Assembly (NCBI GenBank): GCA_008729055.1
Contig: SDUX01000010.1
Coordinates: 3,177,090 to 3,241,089 of the forward strand
Source: Pyropia haitanensis
Taxonomy: Eukaryota; Rhodophyta; Bangiophyceae; Bangiales; Bangiaceae
Reading direction: 5' to 3'
Length of the DNA: 64,000 nt
A program made the position numbers and the translations under genes. How positions within the stretch are numbered: position 1 is the first letter of the stretch; each line of letters begins with the position of its first letter. Positions 10,252 to 20,350 of this stretch are shown here, piece by piece. Under the pieces are notes generated by a model. That model saw only the letters and a list, made by a program, of their open reading frames with translations, ran no database searches and had not been told where the DNA came from.

Positions 10252-13058
10252 TTACCCGTCGCGGCCGGTGGGGGACCAGACCGCCATCGCGGCGCCCGCT
10301 GGGTGGGCGCCGCGCCCATCCTGGCGGCGCCCCGCCCGGTGCGCGTCGGCCGCCGCCCGCCGCGCGCGCCCCGTGATGGCCAGGCGCACCAGCGACCGCG
10401 GCCCAAACCCGTCGGCGCTCCGGAGGATGCGCAGGCACAGCCGCCGCGCGTGGTGGTGGCCCAGCCCGCCGCCGCCGCCGTTGAGCCCGCCAACGTGCAC
10501 GCCGGCGGCGAGGAAGCAGAGCACCACCCCCCGAAAGTCGTCGAGCTTGCGGAACACCGGCTCGGGCACGCCTGGCAGCTCGAGGTTGGTCTGCCCCCGC
10601 CGCACCAGGTGGCCTGTGGCGGCGTCGCGGAGGCGGCGGGCGTTGTCTTTGCGGTCTGCGGCCGTCGCGTTCTTCACCTCCCGCACACGGTACTCTAGCC
10701 ACGCCATCGCCATGTGCAACGGCGTGTCGCCGTCTTCGTTGCGCCGATGCACGTCGGCGCCGAGGCGCACTAGCGCCCGAACGGAAGTGGCATCCACAGA
10801 CCTCGCGGCAAGGTGCAGCGGGGTGGTGCCAGTCTCGTCGGCGGTGGACATGTACGGGAGCAGCTGCGGCTTGGCGTACAGGGCCACCCGCCCGTACAGG
10901 GCTGCACCATGGAGGGGCGTGCTCACCGCATGGGCTGGCTGCTCAGCCGTCAGTTGGTCCACAATTTCCGAGTGGCCGAGCGACGCAGCAATATAAAGGG
11001 GCGTGAGGCCCAAGCGGTTCGCCACGGCCGGGTGGGCGCCGTGCTGCAAGAGCAAAGTCACGGCATCGGTACGCCCGCGAAAGGCGGCGTAGTGCAGCGG
11101 CGTCTGCGCGTCCTCGTCGACTGCGTTGACTCCGACACCGGATGGCTGAGCCACACGACGATGGCTTACGTCCGCTCGGTAGGAAGGAGCGCACGTCGGA
11201 CGTGGTCTATCTTTTGCACCGGATGCCTCTGACACATGCAACAGGAGAGCAGCGACAACCGCTGGCTGGCCGTGCTCCGCGGCGCGATGAAGAGCAGTTC
11301 GGCCTCGGCCGTCCCGAGCCGTTGTGCTGGCACCGGCTTCAAGGAGTGCAACTAGTGACCCCCGAGACGAGTTACAAGCAGCTTCGTGCAGTGCCGTGCA
11401 CCCGTCTTTGTCTGTGCTGGACGCGTCGGCACCTGCGTGTAGCAATTTCCGTACGGATGCGGCGCTTCCCCAGCGCGCTGCCTCGTGCAGAGCCGTGCGT
11501 CCTTCCGAGTTCGCGACGGCAACGTCGGCACCCGCGTCCAACAAAGTCTGCACCGCCGCGGCGCTGCCACGGCGCGCCGCCAAGCTCAGCCCGAATCCAC
11601 AATGGTTCGCGACGAGCACATCGGCACCCGCGTCCAGCAGCACCCGCACGGAAGCGGCGCTGCCACTCGTCGCCGCCCAGCGCAGTACTGCAAGCGTGGT
11701 CTTGACAGTGCTAACCACATTGACAGTCGAGTCCAGAAGAATGCGCAAGGCCGCAGCGCTGCCGCTGTACGCGGCCCAGTAAAGCACGGCCATTCCGCGG
11801 TCATCCGCGACCAGCACATCCACACCAGCGTACAGCAGTGCCCGCACAGTCTCGGCGCTGCCACTGCGTGCCGCCCACGACAGTGCCGTGCGGCCGTCCC
11901 TGTCCGCCGCCGCCTTGTTGGTACCCGCATCCAGCAATAACCGCACCGCTGCAGCGTTGCCACGGCGCGCCGCCCAGTGCAGCGCCGTGAGCCTGTCTGT
12001 GTCCGTGGCGGCCGCGTCAGCGCCCACGTTGAGCAGCGTCCGCAACGCTGCAGAGCCGCCACTGCGAGCTGCCCAGTGCAGCGCCGAGAGCCCGCCCTGG
12101 TCCGCCGCTGCCACGTCGGCCCCCGCGTCCAGCATCATCTGCACCGCTGCAGCGCTGTCACTGAACGCCGCATCGTGCAGCGCCGTGCGTCCGTTCGCGT
12201 CAAAGACGTCCACGCCTGCTCCCTCATCCAGCAGAGTCCGCACAGCTGCGGCGCTGCCACTGCTCGCCGTCTCGTGAAGCACCGTGCGCCCGTTTTTGCT
12301 GGCGCTGGTCAAGTCAGCACCACCACTCAACAAAGTCTGCAGCACCGCAGCGCTACCACTCTCCCCTGCCCTGTGAAGTGCCGTGCGCCCTTCCTTGTCT
12401 GCACCAACCGCGTCGGCACCCGCATCCAACAGAATGCGCACCGCTGCGGCGCTGCCACTTCGTGCCGCCTCGTGTAGCGCTGTGCCTCCGCTCTTATCCA
12501 CCGCTAAAACGTCAACACCCGCCTCCAACAGAGTCTGCACGGCCGCGGCGCTGCCACTTCCCCCTGCAAAGTGCAGCGCTGTGTGTCCGTGCTTGTCCAC
12601 GGCCACCACGTCAGCACCAGCGTCCAGGACTGTCTGCACTGCTTCGGCGCTGCCACTGAGACCCGCCCAGTGCAGCGCCGTGCGGCCGTCGCCACTCGTG
12701 GCGTCCACCCTGTCACCCGCTTTCAGCAGTGCCTTCATGGTCGCGACGTTGCCCCTGCCTGCAGCTGTATGAAGGGGCGTGACGCACGAAGCGATTTCAA
12801 GAAGGCCACTGCCGCGAAAGAGGTTGCGCAACGATGTCAGGAATGGCTGTTCAAAGGCAAGTGGAACTGGAAACGTCGTCGCCTCTGCGCGAGCTCCCGC
12901 GTCCAGCAATGCCCGAACAGTCCCATCGCCGTCGTCCCTTCCGACCATGTGAAGCGCAGTCAGCCCAGATAGGGCGCGTGCACCCACGTTGGCACCGACA
13001 GACAGCAGCGCCCGCACTGCTGTCGCGCTCCCACTGGATGCCGCACAGTGCAGCGGCG
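10252..13058 (-). pseudogene. Ankyrin-repeat gene, 3' part (split by retrotransposon)
   Basis: The larger part of a minus-strand gene interrupted by the retrotransposon at 13059-18266. It encodes about 23 ankyrin repeats of 33 residues, with TALHxAA at the start of each and xLLDAGADV near the end. Repeats in the middle are strikingly alike (SGSAAAVRTLLDAGADV variants), pointing to recent tandem growth. After the repeats comes a non-repeat C-terminus of about 130 residues ending at 10252. The frame matches that of the 5' part at 18266-18849, and removing the element rejoins the two exactly in frame within one repeat (see findings). Ankyrin arrays bind protein partners; the partner is unknown. 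The array stays open leftward into the element's A2 repeat, so a chimeric protein is possible in principle. Confidence 0.85.
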
Positions 13059-13087
13059 TTACAAAGGGGAGGGAGCCGCGTATGCCA
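13059..13087 (-). repeat. Split direct repeat B2 (29 bp)
   Basis: The 3' end of the element, identical to B1, ending in GTAAC and followed at once by ankyrin coding sequence. Confidence 0.85.
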
Positions 13088-13230
13088 ATAGTCTCTATCT
13101 TTAATAGTCGGGCCCCGAAAAGGAAAGATGCAGATGCAAAGGGGTGGGAGGAGGTCCCAGCCCGCCTTGAGAAAAACATGGCTCGTGCGAGGCGCACGAC
13201 CCTGAGTGATCCCATGGGAGGCGGGAGGGG

Positions 13231-13579
13231 CGGAAAAACAGCGGACGTGCCGGACCCGGCGGTCAAGGAGGAAGACGCGGCGGCGTCGCCTCTTATGGCG
13301 TCGGGCGGGGGGAAGGGCGTGCGGACCCGCTGCGGTGTGGCGACCGCGGCGGCGACGGCAGGACCCTCGGTGCCCAAGCCTGTGGCTGTGGGGCAACGCC
13401 CATCCCCCCTCGGTGCTGCTTGCGCAAGCGCCGCCGGCTCAGGGGGATCTGAGATCGCCCCCTGGAACGGACGGTCGGACCGTCCGCGCCATAAGTCTTT
13501 AGTTTCTCCGCCAAAAACAAGTACGGCGCCGCCCACAAGGTGGGTGCTATAACCGTCAAATAACAATCATACGAAGGGG
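13231..13579 (-). repeat. Split direct repeat A2 (349 bp)
   Basis: Internal 3' copy of A1, directly following B1. The B1/A2 junction reads GTAAC then CCCTTCG on the minus strand, the same core as at the element ends. Confidence 0.9.
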
Positions 13580-13608
13580 TTACAAAGGGGAGGGAGCCGC
13601 GTATGCCA
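13580..13608 (-). repeat. Split direct repeat B1 (29 bp)
   Basis: Short repeat between the end of the recombinase ORF and A2. Identical to B2 at 13059-13087. Confidence 0.85.
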
Positions 13609-14620
13609 TCAAGTGGAGTACGGGCGCCGACCCCGCCCGGCCGAGGCCGGGCAGAGGCGACCGAAAAAACACCGGTCAGAGGGCGACGGGGTGACCAACG
13701 CGGAGATGTAGGTCTCGGCCAGGGTCAGCTCCGACGTGTTGGAGTACTCGGAGATGGCGCCGCGGGGGACCCCCGCCGCGTTGGCCGACGTGGCCCCGCC
13801 CTTCTTGAGGGAGTGGCTGGCGTAGCGCGCGCCCAGCGGTGCGGATACGCCGACGCGTGCCAACCCCTCCCGCAGCCAGGCCGTCAGCGTGGCGCTGGCC
13901 TGATTGGGGTGGCAGTCCGAGAAGAGCCGGTCGCCGGGCGCGGCGTCGGCGGCACGCCGGTCCGTCAGTAGCCGCGCGAGTAGCTGGCGCGGCACGTCCG
14001 CGTCGGGGGTGTCCGACCGGGGAAGCTCCCGGGAGATGGGGCCGTCTACCGCCGCCGTCTTGTGGTAGCGCACGATGAAGCAGGTCCGTCCGTCCGGAGG
14101 GAGGTCGACGTCCGCCAGGGTGAACCGGATGAGGTCCTTGGCGCGGCGCATCCACCAGAAGGCGCAAACGACGGCGGTAAGCCGGTGCCGCATCGCGCGA
14201 GGGGAGTAGGTTGCCAGAAGGGCAAGACTCCAGGCGGCGGTCGACGGCAGCGGAACGACGGCCCGCGAGGGCTGGGGGCGAAGCGCCAGCCCCGCCCGTC
14301 GGAAGCCCGACTTGGCCTCGCGGACGCTGTCGGCGTCGCAGGGGTTGCGGAAGCCAGCCGCGAGATGCCGCTTGCGCACTGCCGCCAACAGAGGCTTGAG
14401 GGACACGGCTACGACCGTGCCGCGCCGCCACAGGGAGCCGATATATCGAACAACGGTCGCCGTGCTGGCGGGGAGAGATGGCACGCCGCGGCTCGCGCAG
14501 TAGTCGGAGAAGCGGCGCCAATGGCCTTCGTAGCGGTCCGCCGTGGCGGCCACGACGGACCACGACCGCAGGTAGCGCGCGGCAGCTCCATCAGCACCGC
14601 CGCCGGGGGAGGCACGCGCC
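13609..14620 (-). CDS. Retrotransposon tyrosine recombinase
   Basis: About 330 residues matching a DIRS-type integrase. An N-terminal helical core-binding region (DRYEGHWRRFSDYC) leads to a catalytic region with the first Arg in MRRAKDLIRFTLADV, the His box in SHSLKKGGATSANAAG, and the likely nucleophile Tyr in LAETYISAL, ending at TAG 13609-13611. Its job would be to integrate circular cDNA. The open frame extends far upstream without a clear Met near the domain, and it is in a different frame from the RT ORF it overlaps, so expression may need frameshifting or a spliced message; the left bound given is domain-based. The second catalytic Arg of the usual HxxR is Lys here (HSLK). Confidence 0.85.
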
Positions 14621-17099
14621 AGTGCCGAGCGTTGGCCACGCCACCACCGGTTCGCCGCTGGCGTCGGTTGAAGCGTTGTCGGCGTTGGTCGGCTCGCTCG
14701 GCTGCCGCCCGTTTTGCTTGGACGAAGGCCGGAGGGTGGCCGCCTTGCACGAAGCGGAGGACTGCCATGCGCCAGCGCGGAGGGCTGGCCGGCCGGCGGG
14801 CTTGACCCGACGAGAAGGGCGCGGTGCGCCCGGGAAGTAGCCACGCCTCTGTGGCGTGCGCCAGCGCAGGAGCCCACCACGCTTGGGCCGTCCAGACCGG
14901 CAGCACCACGGTCGCTGTTGCCTTGTCCGCCAAGACCTTGGCGATGACACGAGCGGCCTGGGAGAACGGCGGGTAGATCCAGTTGTTCTCGTTGCCGCCC
15001 CACGGCACAGAGAAGGTGTCGACGCCCTCCGTCCCGGGGCCGTGCCGCTGCGAGTTGAAGCGCGCGCAGCGCGCGTTGAGGGCGGTGGCGAAGCGGTCGA
15101 CGGTGTGGACTCCGTAGCGGTCTTGGAGCCGCTGGAAGATGGCGTCGTCCAGACGCCAGTTGTCGCGGTCCCGTTGCCGGGACAGCGCGTCCGCCCACAC
15201 GTTGGCGACAGAGGCGATCCAGGTCGCATTGATCGTGATGCCCAGCCGTTGGACAACCTTGTGCAGCCGGCGGAGCTCGGCCATGAGGGCGGCGGACCGG
15301 CTCGAGAGGGAGTTGATCACGTGCATGGCGACTTGGTTGTCGACTCGCAGGCGCAGGGTGCCGGTACGTCCCGCCATCTGCTTGCCGAAGGCGAGCAAGC
15401 AAAACCGCACGGCGCACACCTCCTTGACGTTGATGTGCCAGTTTCGCTGGGACAGGGTGAAGAACCCCGCCGCTGGGACAGTGTCGCCCCAGTGGCCGCC
15501 CCAGCCCCAGGGTGACGCGTCCGTCGTGAGGTAGCCGACCGTGTCCGCCCACAGCGCCCTTCCGACGCCCGGGTTGGTCCGTAGGTGGGCGAACCAGTGG
15601 AGGTCGCGGGCAGCGCCGTGGGAAAGCTTGGTCGAGCCTGTGCGCTTGCCCTGGCAGTTGTAGAGCCGCCGCAGGTAGAACCTTGCGGACGGCATCGCCA
15701 GGGAGCAGGATACCGCGGTTCCAGTGAAGCGGCACAGGGCTTTGGCCGAGACGACGCGGGCGTTGGCGCCCGACGCCGTGAGCAGAGCCTTTGCCAGGCG
15801 CACGATCTTGTCCAACCGCTCCTTGGGTAGAAACAGGAGCCGCCGGCGCGTGTCGACCAGAAAGCCGAGGAGTGGAAGCTTGGTTGTGCCGACGCTGACG
15901 CCCTTGGTCGGGTGGACGTGGATCCCCAGCGTCTTGAACAGGTCCAGGATCGCCACCCTGCCGACGGTCGCGGACGCCGCCGTCGAAGGGCGGATGCCGC
16001 AGCCCGTCGCCGCAAAGTCGTCCACGTACGCCATAACAGTGTAGCCCTTGTTCCGTAGGGCGGCGACGACGGGACGTAGCACCTTGGTCCATGCCCAAGG
16101 GGAGAGACGCATGCCGAATGGCAGCACGCGCGGCTCGTACACGACGCCGTCGACGATGAAGCGGAAGTACTTGCGGTGGGCCGGCCACAGGCGTATGTGG
16201 TAGAAGGCGTCCTTGACGTCCCACGACACCAGATGCTCGTCGGGGAGCAGCGTGGAGAGGAAGTTGGCCAGGCGCTGGTACTTGAACTTGCGTTCGGCGA
16301 TGAACCGTTTGATCTGTCTCAGGTCCACCACCAGCCGGTCCTTGGGCCCGTGGACAACAAACGTCGGGGACACCCACAGCGAGCCCGCGCCTGCCGCTTT
16401 GCTTAGACGGCGGGCATAGCCGGCGGCCACCCAGCGCTTGGCCTCGTTGGTGCTCCAAAGCTGCTCGACGCTGGGCATGGGATACCCCTTGGACCGCGTG
16501 GGCGGAGGGAGGGAGACCCAAGGGATCCGCAGACCAAAGAGGATGGTCCGCAAAACCCAACCGGTCGCCCCCATGGCCGCCCATGCGGCCGCCGAGAGCC
16601 GCAGCGTGGAGAAGGGCGAGGCGGCCGCCGCCGCCTCGTCCTCTGCCGCCACGCGGGCCTCGTGCCGGCGCTGCCTCTTGGTAGGGCGGCGTCGGCGGCT
16701 GCGTGCCTTGGTCGCTGCCACGCCCCCCGGCACGCGAGGGGGCGGGCCCGACCCCCGAGAAGGGCGGGGGGTCGGCGAGGCCCAGCCGGGTGGCTTAACG
16801 GCGCCGCTTGGGGCCGTCCCCCTTGCCCGGCTTGTCGGGCGGCTTGGGGTTGTCGGCGCGGATGCCCGCGGCGTGGCGGGTGCCGTGGCGTCTGGCGGCT
16901 TGCTTGACGAAGCTCTCCGTCTGGGCGTTCTGGAGGAAGTCCCAGGCGGGGCAGTAGACGCCGTCGTCCGCGTTGTCGAAGACCAACGCTCGGAGAGTCT
17001 CCGAAGCAGGTCCATCGTGGGTGGCGAGAGAGATGACCTTGTACCGGGCCGAGGTGAGGGAGAAGAGCTGATGGAGCCACAACCGCGTCTCGCGGTCAA
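14409..17099 (-). CDS. Retrotransposon reverse transcriptase-RNase H polyprotein
   Basis: An 896-residue open frame. Reverse transcriptase motifs run from DLRQIKRFI through SWDVKDAFYHIRL and LPFGMRLSPWAWTKV to the catalytic AYVDDFA near 16020. RNase H follows with its acidic residues in TTDASPWGWGG, VKEVCAVRF, RVDNQVAM and VWADALSR. The next block (DRFATALNARCARFNSQRHG ... NNWIYPPFSQAARV) resembles the region after RNase H in DIRS elements, where some members carry an adenine-methylase-like domain (a YPPF motif is present). The first roughly 180 residues overlap the Gag ORF in another frame, and the last roughly 70 overlap the recombinase, so true protein bounds are narrower. Reverse transcription of the element's RNA is the expected role. 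Confidence 0.9.
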   Translation of the reverse strand: MTARRGCGSISSSPSPRPGTRSSLSPPTMDLLRRLSERWSSTTRTTASTAPPGTSSRTPRRRASSSKPPDATAPATPRASAPTTPSRPTSRARGTAPSGAVKPPGWASPTPRPSRGSGPPPRVPGGVAATKARSRRRRPTKRQRRHEARVAAEDEAAAAASPFSTLRLSAAAWAAMGATGWVLRTILFGLRIPWVSLPPPTRSKGYPMPSVEQLWSTNEAKRWVAAGYARRLSKAAGAGSLWVSPTFVVHGPKDRLVVDLRQIKRFIAERKFKYQRLANFLSTLLPDEHLVSWDVKDAFYHIRLWPAHRKYFRFIVDGVVYEPRVLPFGMRLSPWAWTKVLRPVVAALRNKGYTVMAYVDDFAATGCGIRPSTAASATVGRVAILDLFKTLGIHVHPTKGVSVGTTKLPLLGFLVDTRRRLLFLPKERLDKIVRLAKALLTASGANARVVSAKALCRFTGTAVSCSLAMPSARFYLRRLYNCQGKRTGSTKLSHGAARDLHWFAHLRTNPGVGRALWADTVGYLTTDASPWGWGGHWGDTVPAAGFFTLSQRNWHINVKEVCAVRFCLLAFGKQMAGRTGTLRLRVDNQVAMHVINSLSSRSAALMAELRRLHKVVQRLGITINATWIASVANVWADALSRQRDRDNWRLDDAIFQRLQDRYGVHTVDRFATALNARCARFNSQRHGPGTEGVDTFSVPWGGNENNWIYPPFSQAARVIAKVLADKATATVVLPVWTAQAWWAPALAHATEAWLLPGRTAPFSSGQARRPASPPRWRMAVLRFVQGGHPPAFVQAKRAAAERADQRRQRFNRRQRRTGGGVANARHWRVPPPAAVLMELPRATCGRGPSWPPRRTATKAIGAASPTTARAAACHLSPPARRPLFDISAPCGGAARS

Positions 17100-17883
17100 A
17101 GCTGCTTATCTTCTTGCCCGCCTCCTCGCGCTCTAGCTCCTTGGAGAGGATGCGGTTGTGCAGCGCCTGGACCCAAGCACACACGTTGTACACGAACTCG
17201 AGCTCGTGCGCCGCCTTGCCGTGCACCTTGGCCTGCACGCGCGCGTAGCGCGTGTCGCCGACGACGTCAAACGGCGCCGGGCGACGCAGCAGCGGGCTGC
17301 CGCCAGGCGGGACGTAAAACCCACGGATCACGGGGCGCGCCGCCTGCACCCGGGAGACCTCCCTAGGGTGGAAGGGGCTGCGGTACACGTTGGCCTTGCC
17401 GTCGTACTCGTCGTCCTCGTCGTCGTCACTGTAGTCGTCGTCGGAGTCGTCACCGGGCGGGGGCGGATCGTCGTCCTTGCCGCCACCTCTGCGGCGGCCG
17501 TCGTCGTTGTCGTCGTCGTCCTTGTCGCTGCCGTCGCCGTCGCCGCCTCCGTCGTTGTCCTCGTCGTTGTTGTCCTCGTTGTCGTTGGCAGGGGGGGGGT
17601 CTTGGGCGTCGTCACGGCCCGCCGCGGCACCACCGCCGCCAGCCGCGCCGGCGCCACCACCCCGGCGTCCACGACCACCACCCGCTACTTGGCGGACGTG
17701 GGGGAGTACAGACGACAGGCTCAGAAAGAGGGCCGCCCAAAGGGTGAAGCCGATGGCTCCAGAGTTAACCGTCGCCGCCGAGGCGGGGCCGGAGCGGCAG
17801 GGCAGGATGCCCAACAAGCCGCTTCCCACAAGGGGAGCTGCCGCCGAGAGCGACGACATGAGTCGGGGCCGCGTCGTGCCCAC
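16795..17883 (-). CDS. Retrotransposon Gag-like protein
   Basis: First ORF of the element, 362 residues, Met at 17883. It has a short hydrophobic N-terminus, a Gly-rich stretch, a strongly acidic tract of about 80 residues (Asp/Asn/Glu runs near 17400-17600), and then a folded-looking region (AHELEFVYNVCAWVQALHNR, LWLHQLFSLTSARYK) and a basic tail ending KRRR. Position and composition fit the Gag-like ORF of DIRS elements. No zinc knuckle is present. It overlaps the RT ORF by about 300 nt in another frame. Confidence 0.7.
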   Translation of the reverse strand: MGTTRPRLMSSLSAAAPLVGSGLLGILPCRSGPASAATVNSGAIGFTLWAALFLSLSSVLPHVRQVAGGGRGRRGGGAGAAGGGGAAAGRDDAQDPPPANDNEDNNDEDNDGGGDGDGSDKDDDDNDDGRRRGGGKDDDPPPPGDDSDDDYSDDDEDDEYDGKANVYRSPFHPREVSRVQAARPVIRGFYVPPGGSPLLRRPAPFDVVGDTRYARVQAKVHGKAAHELEFVYNVCAWVQALHNRILSKELEREEAGKKISSFDRETRLWLHQLFSLTSARYKVISLATHDGPASETLRALVFDNADDGVYCPAWDFLQNAQTESFVKQAARRHGTRHAAGIRADNPKPPDKPGKGDGPKRRR

Positions 17884-17917
17884 CGATGACCGGTAGACGC
17901 TGCTTTTCCGCGGAATG

Positions 17918-18266
17918 CGGAAAAACAGCGGACGTGCCGGACCCGGCGGTCAAGGAGGAAGACGCGGCGGCGTCGCCTCTTATGGCGTCGGGCGGGGGGA
18001 AGGGCGTGCGGACCCGCTGCGGTGTGGCGACCGCGGCGGCGACGGCAGGACCCTCGGTGCCCAAGCCTGTGGCTGTGGGGCAACGCCCATCCCCCCTCGG
18101 TGCTGCTTGCGCAAGCGCCGCCGGCTCAGGGGGATCTGAGATCGCCCCCTGGAACGGACGGTCGGACCGTCCGCGCCATAAGTCTTTAGTTTCTCCGCCA
18201 AAAACAAGTACGGCGCCGCCCACAAGGTGGGTGCTATAACCGTCAAATAACAATCATACGAAGGGG
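17918..18266 (-). repeat. Split direct repeat A1 (349 bp)
   Basis: The 5' terminal repeat of the retrotransposon. It matches 13231-13579 over 349 bp and abuts the 5' host flank at an AAC core. It contains an inverted repeat (CGGACGGT ... ACCGTCCG) near 18156-18174. Confidence 0.9.
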
Positions 18267-18849
18267 TTTCTCCAAAGTCGGTGCTGGCCTCCACCTCCGC
18301 CCCCGCGTCGAGCAGCGCCCGGATGGCGGCCACGTTCCCAGCTTCCGCTGCACAGTGAAGGGCAGTGGCCCGACCGTCGGTGGGAGCGTCGACGGGCGTA
18401 CCAGCCGCCAGGAGCGCCCACATTGTTGGCAGGTCCGCTATGCTTGCCGCCCAGTGCAGAGCCATCAATCCGCCATGCCTGCATCTGCGGTCTGCAGCGG
18501 AAACAGCACTGACGCTGGCGCCCGCCGCCACGAGCGCACGCACCGACTCCACATCCCTGGCGGCGGCTGCCCAGTGCAACGCCGTTTCGCCCGTGTCATT
18601 GGTGTCGTTCACGTTGGCGCCCGCGTTGAGCTGCGCCCGCACGGCGGCCACCCCGCCGCTCCAGGCCGCCTCGAGCAGAGGCGGCAGCGGACGCTCGCGC
18701 GTCGCAAACCGCGGCGGCACCCTGAGCAGCCGCTCCCCGAGCGGCGCCGCCGCCGCCACGGCCACCCCTGCCGGCGCGGCCGCCGGCGACACAGACGGGC
18801 TCGGGCGGATGGCCGCCATGCGCGCCACCCCACCACTCTCTCCCCGCAC
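18266..18849 (-). pseudogene. Ankyrin-repeat gene, 5' part
   Basis: N-terminal part of the split ankyrin gene. Met at 18849 (alternative at 18816) begins a low-complexity Ala/Pro-rich leader of about 60 residues, followed by four ankyrin repeats (ETALHWAAAARDVESVRALV and similar). A fifth repeat is broken after GET, just where the retrotransposon begins. It resumes at 13057 as PLHCAASSGSATAVRALL. The frame runs on through the element's A1 repeat before stopping at 17980, so a truncated protein of about 289 residues could be made. Confidence 0.8.
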
Positions 18850-20350
18850 GCCCGCCGCGCAACGGGCGCGCGCTCAACTTGGGCGCGCAGTGCCGCTACC
18901 GCGGCACCGTCGAGCGGTGAAAACGGTCGACAGCTGGCGGCGCTCCGGCCGCAGAGGAGGGGGCGGCCTCCCCGGTCAACGCCAACGGGGGGCCCCGGCG
19001 GCAAGGGTAGAGCTCGCCCGCGAAGGGTGACAATACCCGCCGACGTGTCGCCCGCGGCCGACGAGCAACGGCAACCAAGGTGATGGGCACCGCGGCGGCG
19101 GGTACACGGGAAAGAGGAAGAAAGTGGTGGGGCGCGTTGGACAGCGGGCGACGGGAGGGGGGAGCGTCGGGAGCACATCGGGCGGAGGAGCGCAAGGTAT
19201 GCGCTCGCGCGCGTGCGTCGGCACTCACCGCACCGTCCGCGGCGGAGCCGCGCCGCCAATGGAGGCGAGACCGGCGCCGGCGCGGGCACGGGGTCCCCCG
19301 TCCGCCGCGGGAGGTGCTGCGGACAGGAACGCCGCTCACGGGGACGGGAACAAACATGGATGATGTGTTTTCGCGCTGGCAGGCCGCGGCTCGCGAGCAG
19401 GCCATACCCCCGCAACGTGCGTGGCTCCCCTACACAAGAGCTGGTGGCCCTACACTGAGACAGGCCCCTACACTGTCGGTTCCCGAGAGAGGGGGTTGGC
19501 TTGCCGTGGCACTTCGCGGCTGGGCCCCCGCACGAGGGGCCTTGCACCAGCCTGCTCTGCGCTGGCACTCGCCGCGCAGTGGGCGATGCAAGGGGGCTAC
19601 CATCTCCGCGGGCTGGGCCCGCGGCTAGGCCGCGCGCGCCCACGCGCGTGGCGGCCGTGGCGGCTAGTACACAGACGCGCGGCGGTGGCGGCGGCGGTGG
19701 CGGCGGCGGCGGTGGCGCGACTCCACCGCGGTGGCGCCCACGTCACGGGCGCGTCCGAGCCGCCCCACGCTGGTCGTGTGGCAAGCACACAAAACAGAAG
19801 GGGGGGGGGGTGTCCACCACGGCCGTCGCGCGCGTCAACAGTCGCCGCCGGCGCGGCGCACGGCGGCACCGCCGGCGCGGCGCACCTACCAGCTTGTCAG
19901 GCGGAACGAGCCGGGCCTCCCGCCCGTCCCCTTCCCATGGCAGACCCCGGTGTAGGGAGCCTGTACATGGCGGTAAAGGCTCCCAGTTTGCGCGCCTTGC
20001 CCCTTCCGGCACGGAGTCACTCCTCACATAGCCCCCCCCCCGGTACTCACGTTGCCTCACTCCACCGCACGCCCCGCACCCCCGCGTACCTACACCCGCC
20101 GCGCGCCCAGGAAGGGGCCGCGCCTCGCCCGTCCAACGCACCTTCACCGCCGCTCCCCCAATCCGGCTCGCGCACCGCCGTCCCTGTGCTGCTGGCACCC
20201 CCTTGGCGATCTCCCATTCACGTCCCACGTCTTGGCTCCCCCGCTGTCCCGGTGGCATGCCCCGCGTCCGTAGTACCCCAACCGCATCCGTGTAGCTTGC
20301 CAAGGGTGGCAGCTGGAGGTGACAGGGTTCGGAGCGACGCATTGGGAGTT
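18850..20350. other. Intergenic, 5' of ankyrin gene
   Basis: GC-rich sequence with a GGC-type repeat near 19680-19720. It would contain the ankyrin promoter. Open frames on both strands lack recognisable domains and I see no reliable gene. Confidence 0.45.

Larger units (their letters stand above)
13059..18266 (-). mobile_element. DIRS-order tyrosine-recombinase retrotransposon with split direct repeats (PAT/Ngaro-like)
   Basis: A 5.2-kb element on the minus strand: A1 (18266-17918), Gag-like ORF, RT-RNase H ORF, tyrosine recombinase ORF, B1 (13608-13580), A2 (13579-13231), 143 bp unique, B2 (13087-13059). This A1-ORFs-B1-A2-B2 layout is the split direct repeat form of PAT and Ngaro elements, which integrate through a circle using a tyrosine recombinase and do not duplicate the target. 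Both outer ends and the B1/A2 junction share an AAC core. A1 and A2 look identical or nearly so and the ORFs are long, suggesting a young copy. It lies inside the ankyrin-repeat gene in the same orientation. Confidence 0.9.

Noticed and set aside
10813..13091. Plus-strand frames across the ankyrin gene
   Set aside because: They are antisense shadows of a regular 99-bp repeat; all features fit the minus strand.
13609..16584. A single 991-residue protein including the recombinase
   Set aside because: The upstream two thirds are the wrong frame of the RT gene; only about the last 330 residues are recombinase.
13150..18270. LTR retrotransposon reading of the 349-bp repeats
   Set aside because: The repeats are not both terminal, there is no target duplication, and the integrase is a tyrosine recombinase, so split direct repeats explain it better.
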